This document shows, piece after piece, positions 25,922 through 33,404 of a stretch of DNA of 64,000 nt (the first letter of the stretch is position 1; every line of letters starts with the position of its first letter). The position numbers were made by a program, and so were the translations under genes. The stretch is from Paenibacillus dauci (GTDB taxonomy: Bacteria > Bacillota > Bacilli > Paenibacillales > Paenibacillaceae): positions 1 to 64,000 of the forward strand of contig NZ_LAQQ01000001.1 in the NCBI RefSeq assembly GCF_000971985.1, written 5' to 3'. The notes beneath the pieces were generated by a model that was not told the DNA's origin, did no database searches, and saw only the letters and a program-made list of their open reading frames with translations.

Positions 25922-27250
25922 ATGAAAATTATTTTTGTACTGGCATTTGCCATGGTATTATCTGTGATGAACTCGACAATGTTCAATGTAGCATTGCCTG
26001 CGCTTCGTGCAGACTTTCATTTATCCAGCTCACAGGTTAGCTGGGTCGTCACTTCTTATATTATTATCTATGCGATTGGTTCGGTTACTTACGGGAAGCT
26101 GGCTGATCGTTATAAATTGAAAAATCTGCTTACCTTCGGACTGTGTCTGTTTGCAATCGGATCAGTGCTTGGTTTTATCTCATCCAGCTTCTGGATGGTT
26201 ATTGCCGGACGTATTCTACAATCGGCAGGTGCATCGGTTATTCCGGCATCCTCTATGGTCATTCCGATCCGCTATGTATCGGCAGAAAAGCGGGGCAGAG
26301 CCCTGGGTATCACCTCGTCCGGTATGGCACTTGGTACGGCAATGGGTCCGATTGTTGCCGGATTGATCACCAGCTTTGCGGACTGGCGTTATCTGTTCGC
26401 GATCAGCCTGCTATCGCTGGTTACTATTCCATTTTTCCGTAAATACCTGGACAAAGATCAGACGCATCCGTCACGTATCGATCTGCTGGGCGGTATCCTG
26501 CTTGCTGCTGGAGTAACTCTGCTGCTGCTGGCAATTACCAATACCAGTCTACTGCTGAGTGTACTGACACTTATTGTATTGATTATCTTTATACTCTATA
26601 TTCGCAAAGCCAAACAACCGTTTCTGGATCCGGCTATTTTCCGGAATAGTGCATATACGATAACGATGATTATTGCTTGTCTGGTATTGATCTTCAATCT
26701 GTGTGTACCATATCTGATTCCGCAGCTGCTGAGCAGTGTAAATGGACTAACTTCGTTTACTACCGGATTGGTGATGTTCCCGGGTGCGTTAATTGCCGCG
26801 ATCTTCGGCATTATCGGCGGTCGTATTGCTGACAGCAAAGGAAATTCGTTCCTGCTTGCTATAGCATTCAGTCTGCAGCTGCTTACGTATGTGCTGATCT
26901 CGCTATTCACTGGCGGATCGTATCTGATCATTATGCTGCTGCTCGTGATCGGGAATACCGGACTTACATTTGCTCAGGTTGGACTTGCCAATACGGTATC
27001 CCGTACACTGAAAGGACCGCAGGTCGGCGTAGGCATGGGAATGTATATGATGCTTAGCTTTATTTCGGGAGCGATTGGTACGACGGTGCTCGGACTAATC
27101 CTGGATCAGTCGCATACCGGTTGGTCTCCAAGCGTACTATTGAGCAGCCAGCCAAGCGTATTCAGTATGATTTTCTTTGTGTTCGCGATCTGGATTTTGA
27201 TTATGTTTGCGGGATGTTTCCGCTTTTTGCAGCGCGGAGAACAGAAGTAA
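25922..27250 (+). CDS. MFS drug/solute exporter
   Basis: Membrane transporter of 442 residues with about 12-14 hydrophobic helices. The N-terminal half shows the drug:H+ antiporter signatures NVALPALRADF near residue 24, the loop GKLADRY near 60 and the motif-C-like run SGMALGTAMGPIVAG. By family it would export small organic compounds using the proton gradient. Start ATG 25922 has only a weak ribosome site. It lies 80 bp after the quercetinase gene, behind an inverted repeat. A role in flavonoid or drug efflux is inferred from that neighbour; B. subtilis likewise links the LmrA/QdoR regulon to the pump LmrB. Confidence 0.92.
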   Translation: MKIIFVLAFAMVLSVMNSTMFNVALPALRADFHLSSSQVSWVVTSYIIIYAIGSVTYGKLADRYKLKNLLTFGLCLFAIGSVLGFISSSFWMVIAGRILQSAGASVIPASSMVIPIRYVSAEKRGRALGITSSGMALGTAMGPIVAGLITSFADWRYLFAISLLSLVTIPFFRKYLDKDQTHPSRIDLLGGILLAAGVTLLLLAITNTSLLLSVLTLIVLIIFILYIRKAKQPFLDPAIFRNSAYTITMIIACLVLIFNLCVPYLIPQLLSSVNGLTSFTTGLVMFPGALIAAIFGIIGGRIADSKGNSFLLAIAFSLQLLTYVLISLFTGGSYLIIMLLLVIGNTGLTFAQVGLANTVSRTLKGPQVGVGMGMYMMLSFISGAIGTTVLGLILDQSHTGWSPSVLLSSQPSVFSMIFFVFAIWILIMFAGCFRFLQRGEQK

Positions 27251-27354
27251 ACGATTTGATGGAGATCAAGACAAAATGGTGTCATCTGAGAATAGCAGAT
27301 CAAGGTGTCTCTTTTGATTTGTTATATTAAATAGAATAATGCGGGACAATTTGG

Positions 27355-27386
27355 AAAAAGAGCCAGGTGATCTGGCTCTTTTTTGA
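27355..27386 (+). terminator. Terminator after the MFS gene
   Basis: AAAAAGAGCCAG and CTGGCTCTTTTTT form a 12-bp stem around GTGAT with a T-run. Confidence 0.85.
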
Positions 27387-27493
27387 TTATATACCGGGAT
27401 ATATGCCTCAGGATAAGGCGTGTTGAAGCAAGGTCCTTCTACCTGAATATATAATTTTTATCATAATATACATTCCAAATTGGAAATGTTCAT

Positions 27494-27585
27494 TCAAATT
27501 GGGTCATAAAACCTAATTTGTAGTATACTTGTTAAAGGGTCGGCGCACAGTTGCGCAATGATTCATGTCCTAATACCCAATTTGA
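27494..27585 (+). promoter_or_regulatory. Structured leader before the zinc-ribbon gene
   Basis: TCAAATTGGGT (27494-27504) and ACCCAATTTGA (27575-27585) are perfect 11-bp inverted copies enclosing a second small hairpin, GGCGCA-CAG-TTGCGC. A plausible -10 element TATACT lies at 27524-27529 inside the outer pair. If transcription starts there, only the inner hairpin is in the RNA, and the outer pair would be an operator pair. Nothing else is visible in 27387-27629. Confidence 0.35.
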
Positions 27586-27629
27586 TAGAATAGGTTGGAG
27601 TATGATCTACAATTGATTGGAGAATGAAA

Positions 27630-28244
27630 ATGAACACATCGGGAACATTTCTAAAAGTACTTCAGCAGCCCATACAGGAAGCTAAAATGGCTGCTATTGA
27701 ACACCATTGCCCGCATTGCCGGGAAGTACTGATTCGGGTCGAACCAGACCCCAAAGCTGGCAACAAACAGCAGGTGCATATTTATCCCGGATTGCCGGAG
27801 CTTGAAGATCGTTATGTATATATGGATAGCGATACGATTACCGGAATACGCAGCAGTATTCTAGGCAGCGACTGGTATGATACATCCTATTCCTGTGGCG
27901 AATGCCAGAAATGCCAGGGAATGTTCTGGACAGCTGCTGTGTATGTTGCTTCACGTCCGGTGCGCAATCTGACAGTAGAAGATGAACATCACTTTGTTCT
28001 GCAAATGGACCCCGAAGCAGATCATGCCGAATTTTATGGCATGGAGGATTATGCCTGCTATCATCGTATTTTGTATCAGGATGCCTTTGTAGAAGGAGAC
28101 CAGACCGGTTCGCCATTGTATATTAACGAATACGTGCTGGGTCCTTTTATTTTCGAGGACGATCATGAGAGTGATTCAGCCAAGCTGGCAGAACAGGTAC
28201 TCCTGCTCGCCAAAGAAGCAATGGGATGTCGTTCCAAGTTCTAA
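27630..28244 (+). CDS. Hypothetical protein with paired CxxC motifs
   Basis: I do not recognise this 204-residue acidic protein. ATG 27630 has GGAG 7 bases upstream; the ATG two codons earlier is too close. It has CPHC near residue 29 and CGECQKC near residue 90, which could form a split zinc ribbon. A Trp/Tyr-rich stretch lies between them (DSDTITGIRSS, DWYDTSYSCG), and a long acidic C-terminal half contains FEDDHESDS. There is no signal peptide or membrane helix. It stands alone between a terminator and a bidirectional terminator, so it is probably a one-gene unit. The other CxxC/CPHC protein of this window (41956-42774) is not obviously related. Confidence 0.8.
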   Translation: MNTSGTFLKVLQQPIQEAKMAAIEHHCPHCREVLIRVEPDPKAGNKQQVHIYPGLPELEDRYVYMDSDTITGIRSSILGSDWYDTSYSCGECQKCQGMFWTAAVYVASRPVRNLTVEDEHHFVLQMDPEADHAEFYGMEDYACYHRILYQDAFVEGDQTGSPLYINEYVLGPFIFEDDHESDSAKLAEQVLLLAKEAMGCRSKF

Positions 28245-28294
28245 GCAATTTAGCGATGATATTCAAAGTACCTTTACAACAATTGAAAAGTCAT

Positions 28295-28336
28295 AAAAGG
28301 GAGATTAACCACTGCAGGCGGTTAATCTCCCTTTTC
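28295..28336. terminator. Bidirectional terminator between the zinc-ribbon and GH16 genes
   Basis: AAAAGGGAGATTAACC and GGTTAATCTCCCTTTT form a perfect 16-bp stem, serving both converging genes. Confidence 0.9.
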
Positions 28337-28339
28337 ATT

Positions 28340-29572
28340 TTATTGCTTCACTACTTCAAAAGCTTCCCATGCTCCGCCAACACTGGCACGATTGGCAATA
28401 AGCGGGCTGCTGCCGGTATTGTCGGCTGTTACATAATTGTTATTGGCCAGGGATTTCAGTGTTCGTTTGCCATCTGCTGTCGTACCAAGTTCAAATGTCT
28501 CCCAGGTACCGATAGACGTTTTATTGGCAATTAACGGACTGGTTCCGTTATTGTCTGCAGATACATATTTGCCGTTGATCATGGAGCGCAGGGCGACGCG
28601 ATTACTACCCAGATCCACCAGTTCGAAGCGTTCCCAGGTACTCACATTATCCGAACGGGCGATAAGGGCGCCTCTGCCATAATCTTCCGCTGTAACGTAT
28701 TTACCATTGGCACCTGCTTTGAGCGCTACAATGTTATAGCCGCCTTCACGCTGGAACACATGGACATAATCAACCAGCAATTTTTGCGGGAAAGCAGTAC
28801 TTGCATCCGGATAACCCGGCCAGTTGCCGCCTACCGCCAGATTGAGCAGCAGGAAGAATGGCTTGTCATAAGCCCACGTGTTATCACCTACATCGGCAGG
28901 GGTACGGGTGTGATACAGTTTGCCATCTACATACCAGCGAATAACGCCAGGTTCCCACTCCACTGTATAGTTATGAAAGGCATTGCTGAACGGTTCTCCA
29001 ATGGTATAACCGGCAGATAATCCTTTGTCGCCAGAGTAGCCTGGACCATGAATCGTTCCGTAGACCGTATTGGGTGCAGGCGGACCAATGTACTCCATAA
29101 CGTCGATCTCGCCACTTGCCGGCCAGGGATTGCTACCAATATCGCTGCCCAGCATCCAGGCGGCAGGCCATATTCCTTTGCCATAAGGAACTTTGGCACG
29201 GATATCGATTTTACCGTATTTGACATTAAATTTGTTGGCGGTTGTCAGACGCGCTGAAGTATATTGAGATCCCTGGTAATTCTCTTTTAGCGCCTGGATA
29301 ACCAGATTTCCATTTTCCATATAGGAATTATTGGTACGGTTCGTGTAGTACTCCAGTTCATTGTTGCCCCAGCCATTATTGTTGCCGGTCTCCAGATTCC
29401 ATTTGGACGTATCTACACCGCTTCCGTTAGGTCCATTAAAATCATCTGACCAGATCGGCACCCAATTGCTGGAGGAAGAAGCTTCTGCTGTCGGCAGATG
29501 GGTATTCCACGGAGTTACCAATCCGGCAGCACATACGGTAGAGAGGAGGAGAGAAAACCACTTTTTCTTCAT
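28340..29572 (-). CDS. Secreted GH16 beta-glucanase with three fascin-like repeats
   Basis: Extracellular glycoside hydrolase of 410 residues. The ATG at 29572 (MKKKWFS) with AAGGTGG upstream is preferred to a longer in-frame start. Signal peptide to about residue 32. The GH16 catalytic domain (about 35-280) carries GEIDVMEYIG, the family E-x-D-x-x-E motif with nucleophile and acid/base Glu. It should cut beta-1,3- or mixed beta-1,3-1,4-glucans such as laminarin or lichenan. The C-terminal 125 residues are three repeats of about 40 residues (ALKAGANGKYVTAED, ALRSMINGKYVSADN, LKSLANNNYVTADN) typical of fascin-like/ricin-type beta-trefoil modules, likely carbohydrate binding. It is monocistronic. 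Laminarinase versus lichenase cannot be settled by eye. Confidence 0.93.
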   Translation of the reverse strand: MKKKWFSLLLSTVCAAGLVTPWNTHLPTAEASSSSNWVPIWSDDFNGPNGSGVDTSKWNLETGNNNGWGNNELEYYTNRTNNSYMENGNLVIQALKENYQGSQYTSARLTTANKFNVKYGKIDIRAKVPYGKGIWPAAWMLGSDIGSNPWPASGEIDVMEYIGPPAPNTVYGTIHGPGYSGDKGLSAGYTIGEPFSNAFHNYTVEWEPGVIRWYVDGKLYHTRTPADVGDNTWAYDKPFFLLLNLAVGGNWPGYPDASTAFPQKLLVDYVHVFQREGGYNIVALKAGANGKYVTAEDYGRGALIARSDNVSTWERFELVDLGSNRVALRSMINGKYVSADNNGTSPLIANKTSIGTWETFELGTTADGKRTLKSLANNNYVTADNTGSSPLIANRASVGGAWEAFEVVKQ

Positions 29573-29789
29573 CAATTCAACCACCTTTTCCATATATTAA
29601 TTTCCAATATATTCTAATATGTAAGGGATTACAAAAAAAGAGATCTAGCAGAATTGCGTAGAAATACACCTACTCTTCTATAAAATGCGAACGCTGATGC
29701 ATATACAGCTACAGATAAAGAGATAGAAAATAAATAGTAACAGCAGAATAAAAATAAAAGTTTCTTGCTGGTCTTTCAAATATACTTAA

Positions 29790-29870
29790 GCGTATCTAGC
29801 GTATCTAGCGTATCTAGCGTATCTAGCGTATCTAGCGTATCTAGCGTATCTAGCGTATCTAGCGTATCTA
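29790..29870. repeat. Nine perfect copies of a 9-bp tandem repeat
   Basis: GCGTATCTA is repeated nine times without a mismatch, between the GH16 start and the rhaD-like gene. The rest of 29573-30071 is AT-rich and shows nothing else. An open frame through the repeat (Ser-Ser-Val units) has no ribosome site and is not called. There are no spacers, so it is not CRISPR. Confidence 0.97.
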
Positions 29871-30071
29871 GCTTGATTAATATGCCAAGTATATTAATCA
29901 TAAAAAGAATAAGTATCGTACCAATACAGCTAAATCAGAAGAAAACAAACATTATTAAAAATTTTAATGTTTATTTATTTTTGTTTATTTCTGTTTTTTA
30001 TTGACTTAAAGAAATTAGAAGATTAAAATGTGGGTATAGCACTTATTCAGATAACCAAGGGAGAGAATATC

Positions 30072-30920
30072 ATGCATACGATGATGCCTGATCACCAGCC
30101 AATTATGTTTCAACCGGAACAGATTCCATTTGTACGCGAGATGGCACAGATTACTCGCAGTATGTGGCGTTTTGGCTGGGATGAGCGTAATGGCGGGAAT
30201 GTCAGTTGTATTTTGGATGAGGAAGAAGTTGCCCAGTATATGGATATTAATCACGTCATTCGGCGCTTTCAGCCTGCTTTTCCGGTACACGAACTGGCAG
30301 GGCGGTATTTTATCGTTACCGGCTCGGGCAAGTATTTCAAAAATATCATCGATGATCCTGAAGGCAATCTGGGTATGCTGCGTGTATCAAGAGATGGAGA
30401 ACAGCTCGAGCTGCTCTGGGGACTGAAAAATGGAGCTGTACCAACCAGTGAACTTCCTGCTCATTTTATGAGTCATATTGAGCGTCTCAAAGTCGATTCG
30501 CAGCATCGCGTGGTGATGCATAATCATGCGACCCATACGCTGGCAATGACTTTTGTGCATACACTGGATGAGAATGCATTTACCAGAACACTATGGGAAA
30601 TGTGCACCGAATGTATCGTTGTATTTCCTGACGGTATCGGGGTGATTCCATGGATGGTACCCGGCTCCAGCGAGATCGGACGTGCGACAGCAATCAAAAT
30701 GCAAGAACATCGCGCCGTCTTATGGCCACAGCATGGGATTTTTGGTACCGGAGCGACGATTGATGAAGCATTTGGTCTGATTGAGACGATCGAGAAAGCC
30801 GCCCAGATTTATATGAAAATTGCTCATTTGCCGATTCTGCAGCGTATTACCAGTCAGGAACTTGCTGATCTTGCACAAGCATTTGGCGTAACTCCGCGTC
30901 CGGGTATTCTGGATATATAG
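30072..30920 (+). CDS. rhaD: Rhamnulose-1-phosphate aldolase
   Basis: Class II aldolase of 282 residues that by family splits L-rhamnulose 1-phosphate into dihydroxyacetone phosphate and L-lactaldehyde with a zinc ion. ATG 30072 follows AAGGGAGAG. It matches E. coli RhaD in many places as I recall it: [35 protein letters not shown] (zinc His pair), [18 protein letters not shown] and the third His in WPQHG. The usual partners rhaA, rhaB and rhaM are not in this window, so the gene is an orphan here. It follows an unusual 9-bp minisatellite. Fuculose or other class II aldolase activity is a less likely alternative. Confidence 0.9.
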   Translation: MHTMMPDHQPIMFQPEQIPFVREMAQITRSMWRFGWDERNGGNVSCILDEEEVAQYMDINHVIRRFQPAFPVHELAGRYFIVTGSGKYFKNIIDDPEGNLGMLRVSRDGEQLELLWGLKNGAVPTSELPAHFMSHIERLKVDSQHRVVMHNHATHTLAMTFVHTLDENAFTRTLWEMCTECIVVFPDGIGVIPWMVPGSSEIGRATAIKMQEHRAVLWPQHGIFGTGATIDEAFGLIETIEKAAQIYMKIAHLPILQRITSQELADLAQAFGVTPRPGILDI

Positions 30921-31100
30921 AAGAGTATACAAGTAACAAAATAATACAGATATATATAAGCCAAAATTATCGATACACGATCATACAGCAGCGTACTATA
31001 AAAGATCATAATTACTGACATAGAGTAGTAGCAACGTATAGCAAGCGAATAGATTAGTAATACCTATAATAGGAATAAGATATGATAGTGCCATCCAAGA

Positions 31101-31130
31101 TCAGCCTGTTAAGCAGCAGGCTGATTTTTT
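31101..31130 (+). terminator. Terminator downstream of rhaD
   Basis: TCAGCCTG and CAGGCTGA flank an 8-base loop, followed by TTTTTT. It is about 180 bp beyond the rhaD stop; the spacer between shows no gene. Confidence 0.85.
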
Positions 31131-31165
31131 TGGCTAATTATTTGGAAAAAGGAGGAGTAATAGGA

Positions 31166-31198
31166 ATGAGATATTCTGCATTTGCTATTTTCATGTAA
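31166..31198 (+). CDS. Possible 10-residue leader peptide ORF
   Basis: The ORF MRYSAFAIFM-stop is preceded by AAAAAGGAGGAG, one of the strongest ribosome sites in the window, and follows a terminator directly. It ends 97 bp before the acyl-CoA synthetase start. It could be a translated leader, a remnant of a decayed gene, or chance. No function is assigned. Confidence 0.25.
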   Translation: MRYSAFAIFM

Positions 31199-31249
31199 GC
31201 GCAACCTGCAATTAGTATTAGAACCTGGTCTTAAGACGTGCTATACTGA

Positions 31250-31270
31250 AATGAATCATTAGTATTCATT
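31250..31270. promoter_or_regulatory. Inverted repeat (TetR-type operator candidate) before the acyl-CoA synthetase
   Basis: AATGAAT-CATTAGT-ATTCATT is a perfect 7-bp inverted repeat just past a TATACT box at 31242. It recalls, but is one base shorter than, the B. subtilis FadR operator (TGAATGA-N4-TCATTCA, from memory), which represses fatty-acid degradation genes. Confidence 0.4.
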
Positions 31271-31295
31271 TTGTAGTATAAAGGGGAAATTGATT

Positions 31296-32882
31296 ATGAA
31301 ATATCAGGAATGGACTGCACCCGAGCAATACAATCTAACCTCCGAGATGGAGAGACATAATCCTGCCAAAACAGCCCTAAAATGGCTGAATGACAAGGGA
31401 GATACACAGGAAATCACGTATGGAGAATTGTTGAAGCAGGCGAACCGCCTGGCAAATGGTCTGCTTAAGCTCGGACTCGAACAGGGCGATCGTGTACTGG
31501 TCATGGTACCAAGACAGATTACTGCCTATATTATATATCTGGCCTGTCTCAAAAGTGGACTGGTTATTATCCCGTCTTCGGAAATGCTGCGTGCCAAAGA
31601 TCTGGCCTATCGACTGCGTCATTCGGAAGCACGTGCAGTTATTGCCTGGTCCAGTGTAACCGGGGAAGTAGACAAAATCGATGAGGAACTGCCTGCATGG
31701 TCATTCCGCATCTCAGTTGCTGCCGATCAATCCGAGCTTGCCGAAGGCTGGCTGGATCTAACCAACTTGATGCAGAATGAAGACGATCATTTCGAAGCGG
31801 TAGCTACCAAGCGTGATGATATGGCGATTCTGGCTTACACGTCCGGAACGACCGGCAATCCCAAAGGTGTTGTACACAGTCACGGCTGGGCGTATGCTCA
31901 TCTGCGCATTACAGGTCCATGGCTGGATATCCATGAAGATGATATGGTCTGGGCAACAGCTGCACCGGGCTGGCAAAAATGGATTTGGAGCCCGTTCCTG
32001 TCGGTACTGGGACGCGGAGCAACCGGGTTTGTCTATAATGGAGCTTTTCAGCCGCATAAATATCTGGAGCTGATTCAACAGTACGGCGTACAGGTATTGT
32101 GCTGCACGCCAACCGAGTACCGGCTGATGACCAAACTGGAAGACCTCGGTACCTATGATTTATCCAACCTGCGCAGCGCTGTATCTGCCGGGGAGCCGCT
32201 CAACCAGGAAGTCATTCATACCTTTAACCGTGAATTCGGATTAACAATTCGTGATGGATATGGCCAGACCGAGAGCACACTGCTGATCGGTAACCTGACC
32301 GATACAGAGATTCGCCTGGGTGCGATGGGTCAATCCATGTCTCCTGGACTCGTCGAGATTATCGATGAAGATGGTAAGCCTGTACCCGCAGGAGAAGTAG
32401 GCAACATCGCTGTCCGTACCGATATGCCTGCTTTGTTCCAAACGTATTACTTGAATCCGGAACGCAAAGCCGAAAATATCAATGGAGATTACTTTATTAC
32501 CGGTGACCGTGCCCGTAAAGATGAAGACGGATATTTCTGGTTTGAAGGACGCGGAGATGATATCATTATCAGTTCCGGCTATACGATCGGTCCTTTTGAA
32601 GTAGAAGAAGCCCTTATGAAGCATCCTGCTGTCAAAGAATGTGCTGCTGTAGCAAGTCCCGACGAGATTCGTGGACATATTGTAAAAGCATTTATCGTAC
32701 TCAAAGATGGAGTAGAGGGAACACCGGAACTTGCAAGAGAGCTGCAAAATCATGTTAAAGAGTGGACGGCTCCTTACAAATACCCTCGTAAGGTTGAATT
32801 TATTACCGACCTGCCCAAAACCAGTTCCGGCAAAATCCGTCGTATCGAACTGCGTGAACAAGAGAAAAAAGACAACAGTTGA
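31296..32882 (+). CDS. Acyl-CoA synthetase (AMP-forming), short/medium-chain type
   Basis: ANL-superfamily ligase of 528 residues that activates a carboxylic acid with ATP and joins it to CoA. ATG 31296 follows AAGGGGAA. The core motif is LAYTSGTTGNPKGVVHSHG near residue 180, followed by GYGQTE, TGDRARKDEDGYFWFEGRGDD, and a C-terminal KTSSGKIRR with the catalytic Lys. The N-terminal lid-like layout and length fit the AcsA/MbcS (YtcI) group acting on acetate, branched-chain or medium-chain acids rather than a stand-alone NRPS A domain; there is no carrier domain. It is monocistronic with its own terminator. A palindromic operator candidate lies directly upstream. The exact acid is unknown. Confidence 0.92.
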   Translation: MKYQEWTAPEQYNLTSEMERHNPAKTALKWLNDKGDTQEITYGELLKQANRLANGLLKLGLEQGDRVLVMVPRQITAYIIYLACLKSGLVIIPSSEMLRAKDLAYRLRHSEARAVIAWSSVTGEVDKIDEELPAWSFRISVAADQSELAEGWLDLTNLMQNEDDHFEAVATKRDDMAILAYTSGTTGNPKGVVHSHGWAYAHLRITGPWLDIHEDDMVWATAAPGWQKWIWSPFLSVLGRGATGFVYNGAFQPHKYLELIQQYGVQVLCCTPTEYRLMTKLEDLGTYDLSNLRSAVSAGEPLNQEVIHTFNREFGLTIRDGYGQTESTLLIGNLTDTEIRLGAMGQSMSPGLVEIIDEDGKPVPAGEVGNIAVRTDMPALFQTYYLNPERKAENINGDYFITGDRARKDEDGYFWFEGRGDDIIISSGYTIGPFEVEEALMKHPAVKECAAVASPDEIRGHIVKAFIVLKDGVEGTPELARELQNHVKEWTAPYKYPRKVEFITDLPKTSSGKIRRIELREQEKKDNS

Positions 32883-33002
32883 GTGTCACACATGGATTGT
32901 AAATGTCATCTATGGATTGACTACGTGTGATAGCCAGCACTAAAAACAGAGCACAGTGGATTCAATAGTAACCAGACAATGATTGAGCATCAACGTATAC
33001 AG

Positions 33003-33028
33003 GCAGCCCATTCGGGCTGCTTTTTTTG
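33003..33028 (+). terminator. Terminator after the acyl-CoA synthetase
   Basis: GCAGCCC-ATTC-GGGCTGC followed by TTTTTTT; compact and strong. Confidence 0.92.
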
Positions 33029-33404
33029 TTTGTCTGCTACTTCTGTAATTTAAATCACTACGTATTTTTATAGGTACAATTACCTAATTATTTATAAAGA
33101 TAGAAAAAGAATGAAAGCAAAAAAAATGAGATTTAAGTTTCAATAAAATAAACAGTTAAACAGGTAAAAATCAATATATGAAAAATTCATTATAGATAAA
33201 AAATAATCAGCGTTCTACACAAATAAGCATAAAATAAATCATAAGACGCACCGTTAAAAGGAGTAAAATAGTTCCAAAGACATTTGTCAATGTATTTAAT
33301 ACAAATATATTTTTTGGAATTAAGGCAGTTAGCTATTTAAATTATCTTTAATTCATGCGATATTAATAGTAAGTGTATTTAAGTGTATCTGGGGGTCAAA
33401 AGTC
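33029..33404. other. AT-rich spacer without a recognisable gene
   Basis: Very AT-rich sequence with many A-tracts and no ORF with a ribosome site. It must hold the promoter of the GGDEF-EAL gene. A short direct repeat TAAGTGTAT occurs twice in tandem just before the GGGGG ribosome site. Nothing else is seen. Confidence 0.6.

Noticed and set aside
29790..29870. CRISPR-like array
   Set aside because: Units are 9 bp and contiguous with no spacers, and there are no cas genes.
29765..30004. Open frame encoding repeated Ser-Ser-Val through the 9-bp array
   Set aside because: No ribosome site. The frame exists only because the 9-bp unit is divisible by three and lacks a stop in that frame.
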